Below, piece after piece: positions 33,451 to 42,588 of a stretch of 64,000 nucleotides of DNA. The notes below the pieces were generated by a model, which worked only from the letters and a program-made list of their open reading frames with translations, made no database searches and was not told where the DNA came from. Position 1 is the first letter of the stretch; each line of letters starts with the position of its first letter. Made by a program: the position numbers and the translations under genes. The DNA comes from Bacillota bacterium. Lineage in GTDB: Bacteria > Bacillota > UBA4882 > UBA8346. The stretch is from contig JAEXFN010000049.1 in NCBI GenBank assembly GCA_023400055.1, positions 1 through 64,000 of the forward strand, written 5' to 3'.

Positions 33451-34694
33451 TTAATTCGAGGTTGGGTGGCCCGCGCACGGGCCGGATCGCCCGGCCATCG
33501 TTCTGAAACGTTTTAAAAAATAGGCCCCGGTCGCCATTTCCACGACGGCGCAGAGGATGAAGATCCGGTCGGGCGCCAGCCACTGGGAGATCAAGCCGCC
33601 CAACAGCAAGGAAACCACGCCGGTGGGCTCGACCACCGAATGGATAAACCCGGCGACCGCGCCCAGCCGTTCCGGGGGCGCCTGTTCCTGCACCGCCGTC
33701 TCCAGAATGGTCTCCATGAACGCGCCGATGATCCCCATCAGTCCGTAGAGGAAGAGGTTCAGCGGGAAGCAGCGGGCTAAGGCGAAGCCCGCCACCAGCA
33801 GGCTGTCGAAGAGCAACGCCTTGGGCAGCACCAGCAGTCGATCGTTCCCGCGCCAGCGCTGTAAGAACAGTCCGCCCAGGCAGGTTCCGGCCCCGGCGGC
33901 CGCGAACAGCAAGCCGGTCCGCTGGGGCATCCGGGCCGGGCCCCCCAGATAGCGGGCGACAAAGACATAAGTCAGCGGAATCTGCAACAGGATGATCAGC
34001 TGGGTCAGCACTTCCAGGATGAAGATCGCCCGGAGCCGCGGGCGTTCCCGGATGAATTCCCAGGTCGCCTTGAACGAGCCGGCGGCCGGCCGCTGGGACT
34101 GCTCCGGCGCCTCCGCCGCGCCGGCCGGATGGATCCGCAGCCCGAGCGCAGCCCCGGCCATCACCAGAAACGAAGCGCCGTCCAGGACAAACGCCATGGA
34201 ATTGCCGAGATAGCCGACGATGACCCCGGCGCAGGCATAGCCGAAGATCGCCACCATTCCGTTGAGGGTGGCCCGCAGGCCGTTACCCGCATCAGGTCGT
34301 CCGGCGCCACGATCTGCGGCAATAAAGCGATCCGGCACGGTAAAAACAGGGTCTGGACGACCCCGCTCCCCAGCAGGATCAGGTAAAGCAGCCGGGGCTC
34401 CGCCGTGACCGCCAACAGGAACGACATCAGGGCATAGAGAAGGTTGACCGCCACGAACAGCCGCTTTTGATTGCGGCGGTCACAAAAATGGCCGGCCATG
34501 GTCCCCAAAAAGAGCATCGGCAGGCTTTGCAGCAGGAAAATCAGACTGATGCTGAAGCTCGCCCCGGTCAACTTGAATAATTTATCGGCCAGACCGATGG
34601 TGGTCAGCTTGGTCCCGATCCCGGAAATGAAGGAGCTGCCTAAAAAGAGGATCCAGTTGCGCGGCAGCGGGCGGTATTTTTTGAGCTTGATCAT
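33451..34694 (-). pseudogene. MFS transporter broken by a single-base frameshift
   Basis: Two minus-strand frames together encode a major-facilitator protein of about 414 residues. The N-terminal part starts after GGAGG (MIKLKKYRPLP) and includes FISGIGTKLTTIGLADKLF and the loop MAGHFCDRRNQKRLF. It reaches QIVAPDDLMRV, where the sense continues one frame over as NGLRATLNGMVAIFGY and runs to VEMATGAYFLKRF. One missing base between about 34284 and 34285 explains the break (DDLMRV-NGLRATLNG). It may be a recent inactivation or a sequencing error. It resembles drug-efflux MFS proteins; substrate unknown. Confidence 0.85.
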
Positions 34695-34775
34695 AATCAA
34701 AAACCTCCGATTCTGTTTCCTATCAAACATCATCCGGAGGTTCCAAAAGCGCAGCGGTCAAAGTTGGCGCACTCT

Positions 34776-34898
34776 CTAAGCGGTTCGCGCCGGCGGAGCG
34801 ATGTTCGACAGGTCAATCCCAGACTTAACATCATGTCGAATTCGGGGCATACTCCTCCCGCGCGTCGCATTTCCGCTCATGTCGACAATACCGACCAT
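34776..34898 (-). CDS. Possible 40-residue small protein upstream of the MFS gene
   Basis: A short frame begins MVGIVDMSGNATRG and ends IDLSNIAPPARTA, with GGGAG placed 8-9 nt before the ATG. A 13-bp palindrome, CCTAATAATTAGG (34923-34935), lies just upstream like an operator. It would be the first gene before the MFS transporter, 81 bp away. It has no recognised family, membrane helix or cysteines. It may be a peptide exported by the transporter, a leader peptide, or chance; I hold it only as a candidate. Confidence 0.3.
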   Translation of the reverse strand: MVGIVDMSGNATRGRSMPRIRHDVKSGIDLSNIAPPARTA

Positions 34899-35098
34899 CT
34901 TCACCACTCCCGAAAAAAGATACCTAATAATTAGGAATGCAAAATATAATAAAGATTTATTCAACTTTCACAGAGAAAAATGTCGAAACCCTGGATATAT
35001 AAGCATCCATGGAGACACTTACCATTCGTCTTTTATAATTTAATCGGTTTTTCCTTAATAAACTCAAATGTCGATAGAAACCTTTATCTTTCGAAACA

Positions 35099-35350
35099 GT
35101 ACCCGCCTTCAGGGATGAAGGCGGACGACGCATCTTTCCAGGATGGAAAACTGCGGTCGGGGACGGAAGCCAAAGCCCTGTTGCCAAACAGAAGGCCATG
35201 GATGGCAACGACATGCTAGAACCCCGGACGAATGAGGAGGCGCCGGAACCTCAGTTCCGGCTGGGCGGATTCCAAAGGGTGTCCCACTACACCCTTTGGT
35301 CCTGGGGGTGTGGGGGCAGGAATAGTCCCCATCGGCTTTCAGTCACTTAG
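35099..35350 (+). repeat. Dispersed intergenic repeat, copy 2
   Basis: This is homologous to 130-435 read in reverse: a CCGCCTTC...GAAGGCGG hairpin, then GCGGTCGGGGACGGAAGCC, AGGCCATGGATGGC, GAATGAGGAGGCGCCGGAAC, GGGTGTCCCACTACACCC and CCATCGGCTTTCAGTCAC. It is non-coding. The neighbouring stretches 34936-35098 and 35351-35520 are AT-rich and show no gene. A TATAAT at about 35470 may belong to the thioesterase gene. Confidence 0.85.
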
Positions 35351-35526
35351 AGTTACTTATTTTAATTTAATTGTCAAAATTACTTGTTGATATGATGCTA
35401 TACCTTATGATCCTATATTATTCAAAATACCATATTATGCCGTGGCGATCAATTAAGATTATTGCTGTGGTATAATTGAGCCAATACAAATCCCAAGAAT
35501 AGCTTAAATACGATCCGGAGGCCGAT

Positions 35527-36030
35527 ATGAGCGAAACCGCCAACCCGCAAACCGACGCCGCCGCCAAAACGCCGGCGGCATCGAGCGTGGAAATGACCGA
35601 ACTGGTCCTGCCCAATGACACCAACCTGCTGGGAAACCTGTTGGGCGGCAGGATGATGCACTGGATGGATATCGCCGGCGGCATGGCCGCCATCCGCCAC
35701 GCCAACCGCAACGTGGCCACCATCGTGGTGGACTGCCTGGATTTCCGGCACCCGGTGCGCGTGGGCGAGATCGTCACCCTCAAGGCCAAACTGACCTGGG
35801 TGGGCCGGACCTCGATGGAAGCCGTCATCCGCGCCTACGCCGAAAACCCCCTGTCGGGCAAGGTCATCTTGACCAATACCGCCTATTTTACCTTTGTGGC
35901 ATTGGATGAATCGGGCAAACCGACGCCCGTGCCCCGGCTGCTCCTGGAGAGCGACGCCGAGCGGCAGGAATGGCGGGAAGCCGAGCAACGACGGCAACAA
36001 CGGTTGAGCAACAGTTGCCATGCGACTTGA
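35527..36030 (+). CDS. Acyl-CoA thioesterase, hotdog fold (YciA/BACH-like)
   Basis: Cytoplasmic thioesterase of 167 residues hydrolysing acyl-CoA. The family hotdog helix and active-site region are visible in VLPNDTNLLGNLLGGRMMHW and MDIAGGMAAIRHANRNVAT, followed by DFRHPVRVGEIVTLKAKLTW and NTAYFTFVALDESGKP. The N-terminal 20 residues are Ala/Pro-rich and probably disordered; the C-terminus is charged. GGAGG lies 6 nt before the ATG. It is an isolated gene with no partner hinting at chain length. Confidence 0.92.
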   Translation: MSETANPQTDAAAKTPAASSVEMTELVLPNDTNLLGNLLGGRMMHWMDIAGGMAAIRHANRNVATIVVDCLDFRHPVRVGEIVTLKAKLTWVGRTSMEAVIRAYAENPLSGKVILTNTAYFTFVALDESGKPTPVPRLLLESDAERQEWREAEQRRQQRLSNSCHAT

Positions 36031-36391
36031 GCCACTCGCCAAGGACTCTCCGCTCCGCGGAACGTTGCGGACTGATGTCGCCAGTCATAACCGGGGGACG
36101 ATCCCGCGCTGTTCCCCGTGCGTAAGATGGCGCGATTTTTAACCCAGTTGTTAATAAAGAATTTACATTTCCGGCCGATATTTTGAAATGAAATGGCCGG
36201 GCCGTTTTAAAAACCGATCTTCCCCGCTCAGATTAAATTTTTATTTTTTTACAATTAGTTGTTGGGATTAGAAGGAAGGAAAGCCGTCGAAGCGGAATAT
36301 ATTACGGTGAAATTGGTGCGGTAAATGCGAAATCAGCGATTGTAAAATCGTTCATCCTTTTATCTTGGAAACTTGACTAGGAGTGATTATT
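36031..36391. other. Intergenic region without recognisable features
   Basis: These 361 bp between the thioesterase gene and a small ORF hold no supported gene. The middle (about 36130-36260) is AT-rich and contains T runs but no clean stem, so I call neither a terminator nor a promoter. Confidence 0.6.
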
Positions 36392-36592
36392 TTGACACCA
36401 TTAACCCAGGACGAGCAAGTTTGGCTGGCGAAGAATCCCGATCATCCGAAAGCGAAGGCCATCGCCGAAGCGATTATGAAGAACAAGCAATATCCCACTG
36501 CATTCGAATCCCATGTGCAGTTACAGAACGCCCTCAATTCGTTCCGCAAGGCGATCCGCAACGGTGAGATTCAATTGGATATCAAATCATAA
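36392..36592 (+). CDS. Hypothetical small protein
   Basis: Soluble protein of about 66 residues, mostly helical in appearance: LTQDEQVWLAKNPDHPKAKA, IAEAIMKNKQYPTAFESHV and LQNALNSFRKAIRNGEI. I do not recognise the family. AGGAG lies 8 nt before the TTG I take as start; the alternative GTG three codons earlier overlaps that site. Charged residues and the lack of a signal peptide point to a cytoplasmic location. It stands alone in the plus direction. Confidence 0.6.
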   Translation: MTPLTQDEQVWLAKNPDHPKAKAIAEAIMKNKQYPTAFESHVQLQNALNSFRKAIRNGEIQLDIKS

Positions 36593-36980
36593 CACGGCTG
36601 GCTAAAATCCCGGACGCCGAACGGAAATCGCTTGGCCGGGAGCGTTGGACTGCCATCGCCCCACATCCCGCCGCCGGGCAGCGCGAGAAGATTCATTCTC
36701 AGCCAAGCGACCTTTCCCCCGACGCCAGGATTCGCGGCTGCAATCCCGCCGGCCTGAGCCCGACCGGCTAATAGCGCCAACTTACCAGCCTGACCCCGTT
36801 TTCTCCAGCATTCGGATCCGTTGACCATCCCCCCGCTGTCCCGATCGATTGGTTTCTTTTTCGCATCCGGTATATTCACGGCCCGCGCCGTTCAAGCTAA
36901 GTCCGTCGTGCTTCCGGCAGCGGAGGCATTCCCAATGAATCTCGCCCTACCGGTAAGAAAACCTTCTGGAGATGAGAGCG
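36593..36980. other. Intergenic region without recognisable features
   Basis: I see no supported gene, repeat or clean terminator in these 388 bp. A 102-codon minus-strand frame exists but has no ribosome site or family resemblance. Only the purine-rich ribosome site of the next gene (CTGGAGATGA) is recognisable. Confidence 0.55.
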
Positions 36981-37334
36981 ATGGCTGACAGTCCTTCTCT
37001 GACCTGCCGGGCCTGCAACGGTGGGAGCTTTGTCATCAAGTACGAAGCCACTTATGAATACTCCTATATCATCGACGCCGACGCGCCGGGCCGCAAAAAC
37101 ACCGTCGAATTCCTACCCTTCCTCTACGACCGGCGAGAACAGAAATCCGCCCGGCAGTATCTGCAGTGCCGCAGCTGCGGCGCGAAATATCCTTGTTATT
37201 TCAATGAATGGGATCCGGGGCGGGCGATCGGGGTCCAAATCCTGCAGCAGGCGATCGACGCCGGTGCCGAGCCGGAACCGGAGCGGGCAGCGTCGGAACG
37301 TGCCGGGGAATACGAACCCGAGCGGCTGGAGTAG
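36981..37334 (+). CDS. Hypothetical zinc-ribbon protein
   Basis: Small soluble protein of 117 residues. Two CxxC pairs, CRACNGGSF near residue 10 and CRSCGAKYPCYF near residue 64, should bind one zinc. Between them lies EATYEYSYIIDADAPG and a segment reading EFLPFLYDRREQ. The tail is Glu/Pro-rich and probably disordered (EPEPERAASERAGEYEPERL). GGAG precedes the chosen ATG by 9 nt; an ATG three codons earlier overlaps it. It converges on the GH65 fusion gene 30 bp away. No specific function is recognised. Confidence 0.65.
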   Translation: MADSPSLTCRACNGGSFVIKYEATYEYSYIIDADAPGRKNTVEFLPFLYDRREQKSARQYLQCRSCGAKYPCYFNEWDPGRAIGVQILQQAIDAGAEPEPERAASERAGEYEPERLE

Positions 37335-37364
37335 CGATGCCCCGGCCCGCTTCAAGTTTGCCAT

Positions 37365-40300
37365 TCAAGCTCCGATTCCCTGATCCAGCGCGTCCTGCCG
37401 CTCCGCCGGCAGGCAATTTACCTGCAGAGCCGCGCTGATATCCGCCAGCCCGACGCCACGCAGAGCGGGAAAGATGGCGTCCGCTCCGGCGACCCGCTCG
37501 GCCGGCCCCAGCCCGACCGCGAGGAAACCGCCGGCCCGGGCGGCCTGAATCCCGGCGGCGGCGTCCTCCACCACCACACATTCGGCGGCTGGAAGCCCTA
37601 ATTGAGCGGCGGCGTGCCAAAACAGATCCGGCGCCGGCTTGGGCGCCGTCACGCTGTCGCCGTCGGCCACCGCGTCCAGCAGGTGCCCGATACCCAGGCT
37701 CTGAATGACGGCCCGGGCGTTTTTACTGCTGGAACCCACCGCGATCTTCAGGCCGGCGGCGCGCAGTTCCGCCAGGAGCTCGGCCACGCCGGGCAACAGG
37801 TCGCGCGGCGTGATCTGCTGGATCAATTCCCGGTAGTAACGGTTCTTGCGCTCCATCATCGCCGCCAGCTCGGGCTCGGGAAAGCTCTGCCCCTTCAGCA
37901 AAAGCAGCAGCGATTCGCGGCGCGAAACCCCGCGCAGCCGTTCGTTGTCGGCCCGGCTGAAAGGCAGCCCCATCTCGTCCGCCAAACGTTGCCAGGATTG
38001 ATAATGATATTCCGAGGAATCGGTCAAGACCCCATCGAGGTCGAAAATGAAGCCCCGCACATTGCGTTGCAGGTGCAGTTCTTCCCCATCCAGCAGTATG
38101 CTAATGGCCGCCCCCTGCAATAAGGCAAACTCCGCTCCCTTGGCGTGGACGTGGACCCCGATCAGCCGGCCTTGAAAAGTGACCTTAAAAGAATACTCCC
38201 GCCAGCCCTCGGGCAGATGCGGCTTGAAGCTCAACACCCCGCGTTCGGTCCGCATCCCGGCGAAACCCTGGACCAGGCAGAGCCAGGCTCCGGCCATATT
38301 GGCCACGTGGATCCCGAACTGCGTGTTGCCGTGGAGATCGTCCAGATCCATCCGCGCCGTAGCCATGAAATAACGGTACGCCTTGGCGTATTCGCCGATA
38401 TCGCTGGCGACAATGCTGAAGATGCAGGGCGACAGCGACGAGTCATGGGTGGTCACCCGCTCGTAATAGTCGAAGTTACGCCGCTTCTCTTCCGCCGTAA
38501 ACCGTTCGCCCAGCAGGAACAAGGCCATCACCAGATCCGCCTGCTTACAGACCTGGTATCTGTAGATGACCAGCGGATGGTAATGGGTCAGCAAGGGGTA
38601 ATTCTCGGGCGGGGTGTTCGCGAAGTCCCAAGGCGCCCGGTCCAGAAAGGAGTCATCCTGGAGGTAGAGTCGGCTCGGCTCATCGTAAGGAATATACATC
38701 CGCTCGGCGGCTTTGCGCCACTCGGCCGGCTCCGTTTCGGCCAGGCCGATCTTCTGGCAGAGCGCCCGGTACTGTTCCGGAGCGTTCCGGCGCAGCCATT
38801 CCGTGGTTTCGCAAGCGTATTCCAGATGGGCCTGGGCCATCATATTGGTATAGCAATTGTTGTTGACCAGCGCCGAATACTCATCGGGGCCGGTCACGCA
38901 GTTAATGCAGAAGCGATCGCCTTTATGCTCCAGATAGTCGCCCAGGTCCACCCAGACGCGGGCGGTCTCAAACAAGATCTCCGCGCCGTACTCAATCAGA
39001 AACTCCCAATCCTGGGTGGCCTGCATGTATTGGCGGATGGCATAGGCGATGTCGGCATTGATATGGTATTGGGCGGTCCCCGCCGGATAATAGGAGGAAC
39101 ATTCCTCGCCGTCAATGGTCCGCCAGGGAAAGAGCGCCCCTTTGGCGTGGGCCAGCTGGTGCGCGCGTTGCCGGGCCTGCTCCAGGGTATTGAAACGGTA
39201 CTCCAGCAGTTTTCGACTGATCGCCGGATGATGGTAGAGGAAGAATGGCACCACATACATTTCGCTGTCCCAGAAATAATGGCCCTCGTAGCCGTCGCCG
39301 GTCAGGCCCTTGGCCGCGATATTGGTCCGGCCGTCGCGGCCGGCCGACTGCAGCAGCTGGAAGATGTTGAAGCGGATCCCCTGCTGGATGGCGGGCTCGC
39401 CCTGGATGACCACGTCGGCCTTGCTCCAGAAGGCATCGAGTATCTGGCGCTGGCGGCGGGCCAGCGTCGCGAAGCCCATTGCTTTGGCCTTATCCAGCAT
39501 CGCTTGGGCGGCGGCCGGCAATTCCGCCGCCGGAAACTCCCGGGTAGTCGTGGTCAGATACGCCAGGTACTTTTCGAGGCGGATAGGCACACTCGGTCGG
39601 CCGGCGATGGTAAATTCAACCCCCGCCGCGAACTCGCTCTCAACGGCCTGCAGCGAATGGCCGGCTTCGCTTTCCAAACGGTGATCGGCGGCGCAAAACA
39701 GGCCCAGACCGCTGTTGTTGGTGGTCTGATAGAGTTCCAGATAGCCCTGGGTGCTCCGTTTGGACCGGATCCGCAAGGCCCGCCCGCTTAAGTTGGAGCC
39801 GGCACGCGGGTCATGCTCCACCGCCAGATTACCCACATCCCCGTCCAGCAGCGACAGCAGCCGGATCTCCCCGCTGAAATCGAGCGGGGTCACTTCATAA
39901 AAAATAGCGGCCAGGTGTTTTTGCTCCGCGTCCAGGGACACCAGCCGCTCGATCCGCAGCCGGACCGTTTTGCCGCCCGGCGAACGCCAGATCAGGGTCC
40001 GGCTCAAGATGCCGGTCCTCATATTTAATGCCCGCCGGTATTCAGTGACCGTCCCGGAGTCCGGCCGGAATTCTTCGCCGGCGACGAATAGCCGGATGGC
40101 CTTGCCGTTGGTCACGTTCAGCATGGTCTGGCTCCGTTCGGCGTAGCCGTAGGCGATCTCACCGTATTGGATCGGCTGGCTTTCGTAAAACCCGTTAATA
40201 TAGGTCCCCCCGATACTGCTGCCCGGCGGGCCCGGTGGCCCTTCCTCCAGATTGCCGCGCAATCCCAGAAAGCCGTTTCCCAGCGAAAAGATAGTCTCAT

Positions 40301-40394
40301 TCCGTAAATTGTGTTCCATCCGGAACTCTTCTTCCACGATCTCCCATTCGTCTTCGGGATAGATCGGTCGTACCTCGGTCAGATCTTTGAGCAT
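37365..40394 (-). CDS. Fusion of GH65 disaccharide phosphorylase and beta-phosphoglucomutase
   Basis: Bifunctional cytoplasmic enzyme of 1009 residues. Residues 1 to about 770 are a glycoside hydrolase family 65 phosphorylase: IFSLGNGFLGLRGNLEEG, YFWDSEMYVVPFFLYHHP, YYPAGTAQYHINADIAYAI, catalytic Glu near residue 505 in NCVTGPDEYSALVNNNCYT, and HGNTQFGIHVANMAGAW. Residues from about 775 are a HAD-type beta-phosphoglucomutase: FDLDGVLTDSSEYHYQSW, LKIAVGSSSKNA and CVVVEDAAAGIQAARAGG. Together they would turn an alpha-glucosyl disaccharide plus phosphate into glucose-6-phosphate via beta-glucose-1-phosphate. It follows the LacI-controlled transporter genes. Maltose, trehalose, kojibiose or nigerose are candidate substrates. 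Confidence 0.95.
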   Translation of the reverse strand: MLKDLTEVRPIYPEDEWEIVEEEFRMEHNLRNETIFSLGNGFLGLRGNLEEGPPGPPGSSIGGTYINGFYESQPIQYGEIAYGYAERSQTMLNVTNGKAIRLFVAGEEFRPDSGTVTEYRRALNMRTGILSRTLIWRSPGGKTVRLRIERLVSLDAEQKHLAAIFYEVTPLDFSGEIRLLSLLDGDVGNLAVEHDPRAGSNLSGRALRIRSKRSTQGYLELYQTTNNSGLGLFCAADHRLESEAGHSLQAVESEFAAGVEFTIAGRPSVPIRLEKYLAYLTTTTREFPAAELPAAAQAMLDKAKAMGFATLARRQRQILDAFWSKADVVIQGEPAIQQGIRFNIFQLLQSAGRDGRTNIAAKGLTGDGYEGHYFWDSEMYVVPFFLYHHPAISRKLLEYRFNTLEQARQRAHQLAHAKGALFPWRTIDGEECSSYYPAGTAQYHINADIAYAIRQYMQATQDWEFLIEYGAEILFETARVWVDLGDYLEHKGDRFCINCVTGPDEYSALVNNNCYTNMMAQAHLEYACETTEWLRRNAPEQYRALCQKIGLAETEPAEWRKAAERMYIPYDEPSRLYLQDDSFLDRAPWDFANTPPENYPLLTHYHPLVIYRYQVCKQADLVMALFLLGERFTAEEKRRNFDYYERVTTHDSSLSPCIFSIVASDIGEYAKAYRYFMATARMDLDDLHGNTQFGIHVANMAGAWLCLVQGFAGMRTERGVLSFKPHLPEGWREYSFKVTFQGRLIGVHVHAKGAEFALLQGAAISILLDGEELHLQRNVRGFIFDLDGVLTDSSEYHYQSWQRLADEMGLPFSRADNERLRGVSRRESLLLLLKGQSFPEPELAAMMERKNRYYRELIQQITPRDLLPGVAELLAELRAAGLKIAVGSSSKNARAVIQSLGIGHLLDAVADGDSVTAPKPAPDLFWHAAAQLGLPAAECVVVEDAAAGIQAARAGGFLAVGLGPAERVAGADAIFPALRGVGLADISAALQVNCLPAERQDALDQGIGA

Positions 40395-40443
40395 TATGCA
40401 ACTCCTGTTGTTATGTTGTAGCGGCGGTAAGCCCGGGGCGGCC

Positions 40444-41304
40444 TCAGCCTTTGACCGCTCCGCCCAGAATTCCGCGGACGAAATACTTCTGGAATGTCAC
40501 GAAGATGATCAGCGGTAACAGCATCGACGAAAAGGCGGCCGGAGTCATCACGTTCCAACCGGCGTCCAGCGAACCCAACAGGCTGGAAAGGCGCACTGTC
40601 AACGGGCTCAGGGCTGGATCGCCCAGCAGGACCAGGGCCACCAGCAGATCGTTCCAGACCCAGAGGAACTGGAAGATCGCCAGGCTGGCGAAGGCCGGCT
40701 TCGACAGGGGGGCGATCAGCCGGACAAAAATCTGCCAATTATTGGCGCCGTCGATTTTGGCGGCTTCGATCAGCGAATACGGCAGCTGCGCGAAGAAATT
40801 CCGGAAAAGATAGATGCAGAGCGGCAGGCCGAACGCGGTATGAGCCAGCCAGATCCCGACGAACGTGCCGTTCAGGCGCAACCCCTTCAGGGTCAGCAGC
40901 ACCGGGATGAGCACCGTCTGCAACGGCACGATCTGCATGGCGATGATCGTAATGAAGATCACTTTCCGCCCCGGAAACCGGAAAAAGGAAAGCGGATAAG
41001 CGGCCATCGCCCCGATGACGATGGGCAGGACGGTCGCGGGGATGGTGATGATCAGCGAATTGATGAAGCCAGTGCCGATTCCCTTGCTGGCCAGGACCAG
41101 CCGGTAATTGTCCAGGGTAAAATGCTGCGGCTGCAGGAAAGCGTTCCACCAGCCGCTGGTCATCATCTCGCCGACCGGCCGAAGCGAGCTGATGAAGAGC
41201 ATGAACGCCGGGGTCAGCCACGCTAGCACGATCAGTCCTAGGATCAGCTGCATCGGCGCGGTGCTGCCCAACGCATGGACGGTCGGGTCGGTATTGCGTC
41301 TCAT
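40444..41304 (-). CDS. Disaccharide ABC transporter permease (MalG-like)
   Basis: Membrane permease of 286 residues with six helices. The EAA loop is clear: SLIEAAKIDGANNWQIFVRL followed by IAPLSKPAF. The C-terminal KYFVRGILGGAVKG is typical of MalG-type subunits. It lies 18 bp after the MalF-like gene and 49 bp before the GH65 fusion, so the disaccharide it imports is presumably the phosphorylase substrate. No ATPase gene is present, so a housekeeping MsmX-type ATPase is inferred. Confidence 0.95.
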   Translation of the reverse strand: MRRNTDPTVHALGSTAPMQLILGLIVLAWLTPAFMLFISSLRPVGEMMTSGWWNAFLQPQHFTLDNYRLVLASKGIGTGFINSLIITIPATVLPIVIGAMAAYPLSFFRFPGRKVIFITIIAMQIVPLQTVLIPVLLTLKGLRLNGTFVGIWLAHTAFGLPLCIYLFRNFFAQLPYSLIEAAKIDGANNWQIFVRLIAPLSKPAFASLAIFQFLWVWNDLLVALVLLGDPALSPLTVRLSSLLGSLDAGWNVMTPAAFSSMLLPLIIFVTFQKYFVRGILGGAVKG

Positions 41305-41322
41305 AAAATCTCCTCCCTTCCG

Positions 41323-42498
41323 CTACTCGCGGACGCTCTCTTCGTAGGCCAGGTTGCGGATGTTCATCAGCAGGATCGGGATGACCGCGATGAACAGCAC
41401 CACCGCCATGGCGGCCGCGTATTGGAAGTTGTTGTCGTTGAATGCCGTCATGTACATCCGATTGGCGATCACTTCGCTCGAATTGAACGGCCCGCCCTTG
41501 GTCAGGGCGTAAATGATGTCGAAGACCCGGAGGACCCAGATGATCATCTGGGTGATCACCACCACGATGGTCGACTGGATGATGGGAACCTCGATCTTGA
41601 AGAAGATCTGCAGCGCCTTGGCCCCCTCGATCCGGGCCATCTCGATCAGTTCCACCGGCACTGCCTTCAAGGCCGCGCTGAAGATCACCGTGCAGAAACC
41701 GACTTGCATCCAGACGCCGGCCGCGATCAACGCCAGGTTCACCAGTTCCGGCCGGCCCAGGAAGGCGATGCCGTCAAAATGCCCGGCCGGCATCCCGACC
41801 GCCCTGAGGAACAGGTCGATCAACGCGTTGATGGTTCCGGTATGGATGTCTTTGAAGTACATGAAGTTCCAGATCACCCCGGCCGCTGCCCCGGAGATGG
41901 CCATCGGCAGAAAGATGATGGTCTTGGCGAGCGTCGCCCAATGGACCCGGTCCGCCAGGGCGGCGATGAGCAGGCCCAGAAGCACCGTGAAGATCGTGAA
42001 GACTACCAGCCAAAGCAGGTTATTTTTAAAAGCGGTCAGCATATTGGCGTCTTTGGCCATGTCGAAATAGTTTTTCAGGCCCACGAAGCGCTGCGCGTTC
42101 CCTTGATTCTGCTGGGCCTGGTTAATCGTCATCGTCAGCAGTTCGATCGTATCCTTGACGGTCATATCCTCATTAATGTCAGCAGCAGAAATCCTAATCC
42201 CATGCTCGGCCTGGATCCTCGCCAGCGCCTTCTCCCAGCCGGGTATCTCGCGGATGGGATCGCTGCTGCTGACTTCCTTGCCGCTGGCGGTCTGCAACGC
42301 GTCGAGAACGCTCTGCTTGAGCTCACTTTCGCTGAAGGTAACCTGCTGATTCAGGCTGAGATAGATGGTCTGAAAGGTCGGCAGGATCAAAAAAAAGAAA
42401 ACCAGCAGCGCGGCGGGGAGGATCCACAGATAATGGCCGAGCCATTCCAGGATCCGGCTGTACGATGACCGGTTCCGGCCGATGCTTGCTCGAATCAT
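41323..42498 (-). CDS. Disaccharide ABC transporter permease (MalF-like), with extracytoplasmic insert
   Basis: Permease of 391 residues, longer than the other MalF-like protein here (about 312). The extra length is an extracytoplasmic segment between the first and second helices, about residues 45-150 (TFSESELKQSVLDALQTASG to TINQAQQNQGNAQRF), reminiscent of the MalF P2 loop. The EAA motif is VELIEMARIEGAKALQIFFK. The insert could dock the binding protein. It follows the binding-protein gene after a stem-loop and precedes the MalG-like gene. Confidence 0.94.
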   Translation of the reverse strand: MIRASIGRNRSSYSRILEWLGHYLWILPAALLVFFFLILPTFQTIYLSLNQQVTFSESELKQSVLDALQTASGKEVSSSDPIREIPGWEKALARIQAEHGIRISAADINEDMTVKDTIELLTMTINQAQQNQGNAQRFVGLKNYFDMAKDANMLTAFKNNLLWLVVFTIFTVLLGLLIAALADRVHWATLAKTIIFLPMAISGAAAGVIWNFMYFKDIHTGTINALIDLFLRAVGMPAGHFDGIAFLGRPELVNLALIAAGVWMQVGFCTVIFSAALKAVPVELIEMARIEGAKALQIFFKIEVPIIQSTIVVVITQMIIWVLRVFDIIYALTKGGPFNSSEVIANRMYMTAFNDNNFQYAAAMAVVLFIAVIPILLMNIRNLAYEESVRE

Positions 42499-42525
42499 AA
42501 GCTCACTTCCTTTGGCGTCCGCATA

Positions 42526-42577
42526 AAAAAGGGGCCGCTCCAGAGTTCACGCCATGGGAGACTTCCGGGACGGCCCG
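42526..42577 (-). terminator. Intercistronic stem-loop / partial terminator after the binding-protein gene
   Basis: On the minus strand, GGGCCGTCC and GGAGCGGCCC pair across a loop of about 30 nt and are followed by CTTTTTT. Its position between binding protein and permease suggests partial termination or 3'-end protection, lowering permease relative to binding protein. Confidence 0.5.
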
Positions 42578-42588
42578 CGCTGTCGATC

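Noticed and set aside
38145..39791. 548-codon plus-strand ORF
   Set aside because: It lies entirely antisense to the well-supported GH65 fusion gene, is rich in His/Gln/Arg as expected of a high-GC shadow frame, and has no ribosome site. Similar long shadow frames at 780-1460, 12953-14389, 19403-20635, 22895-24340 and 41275-42468 were dropped for the same reason.
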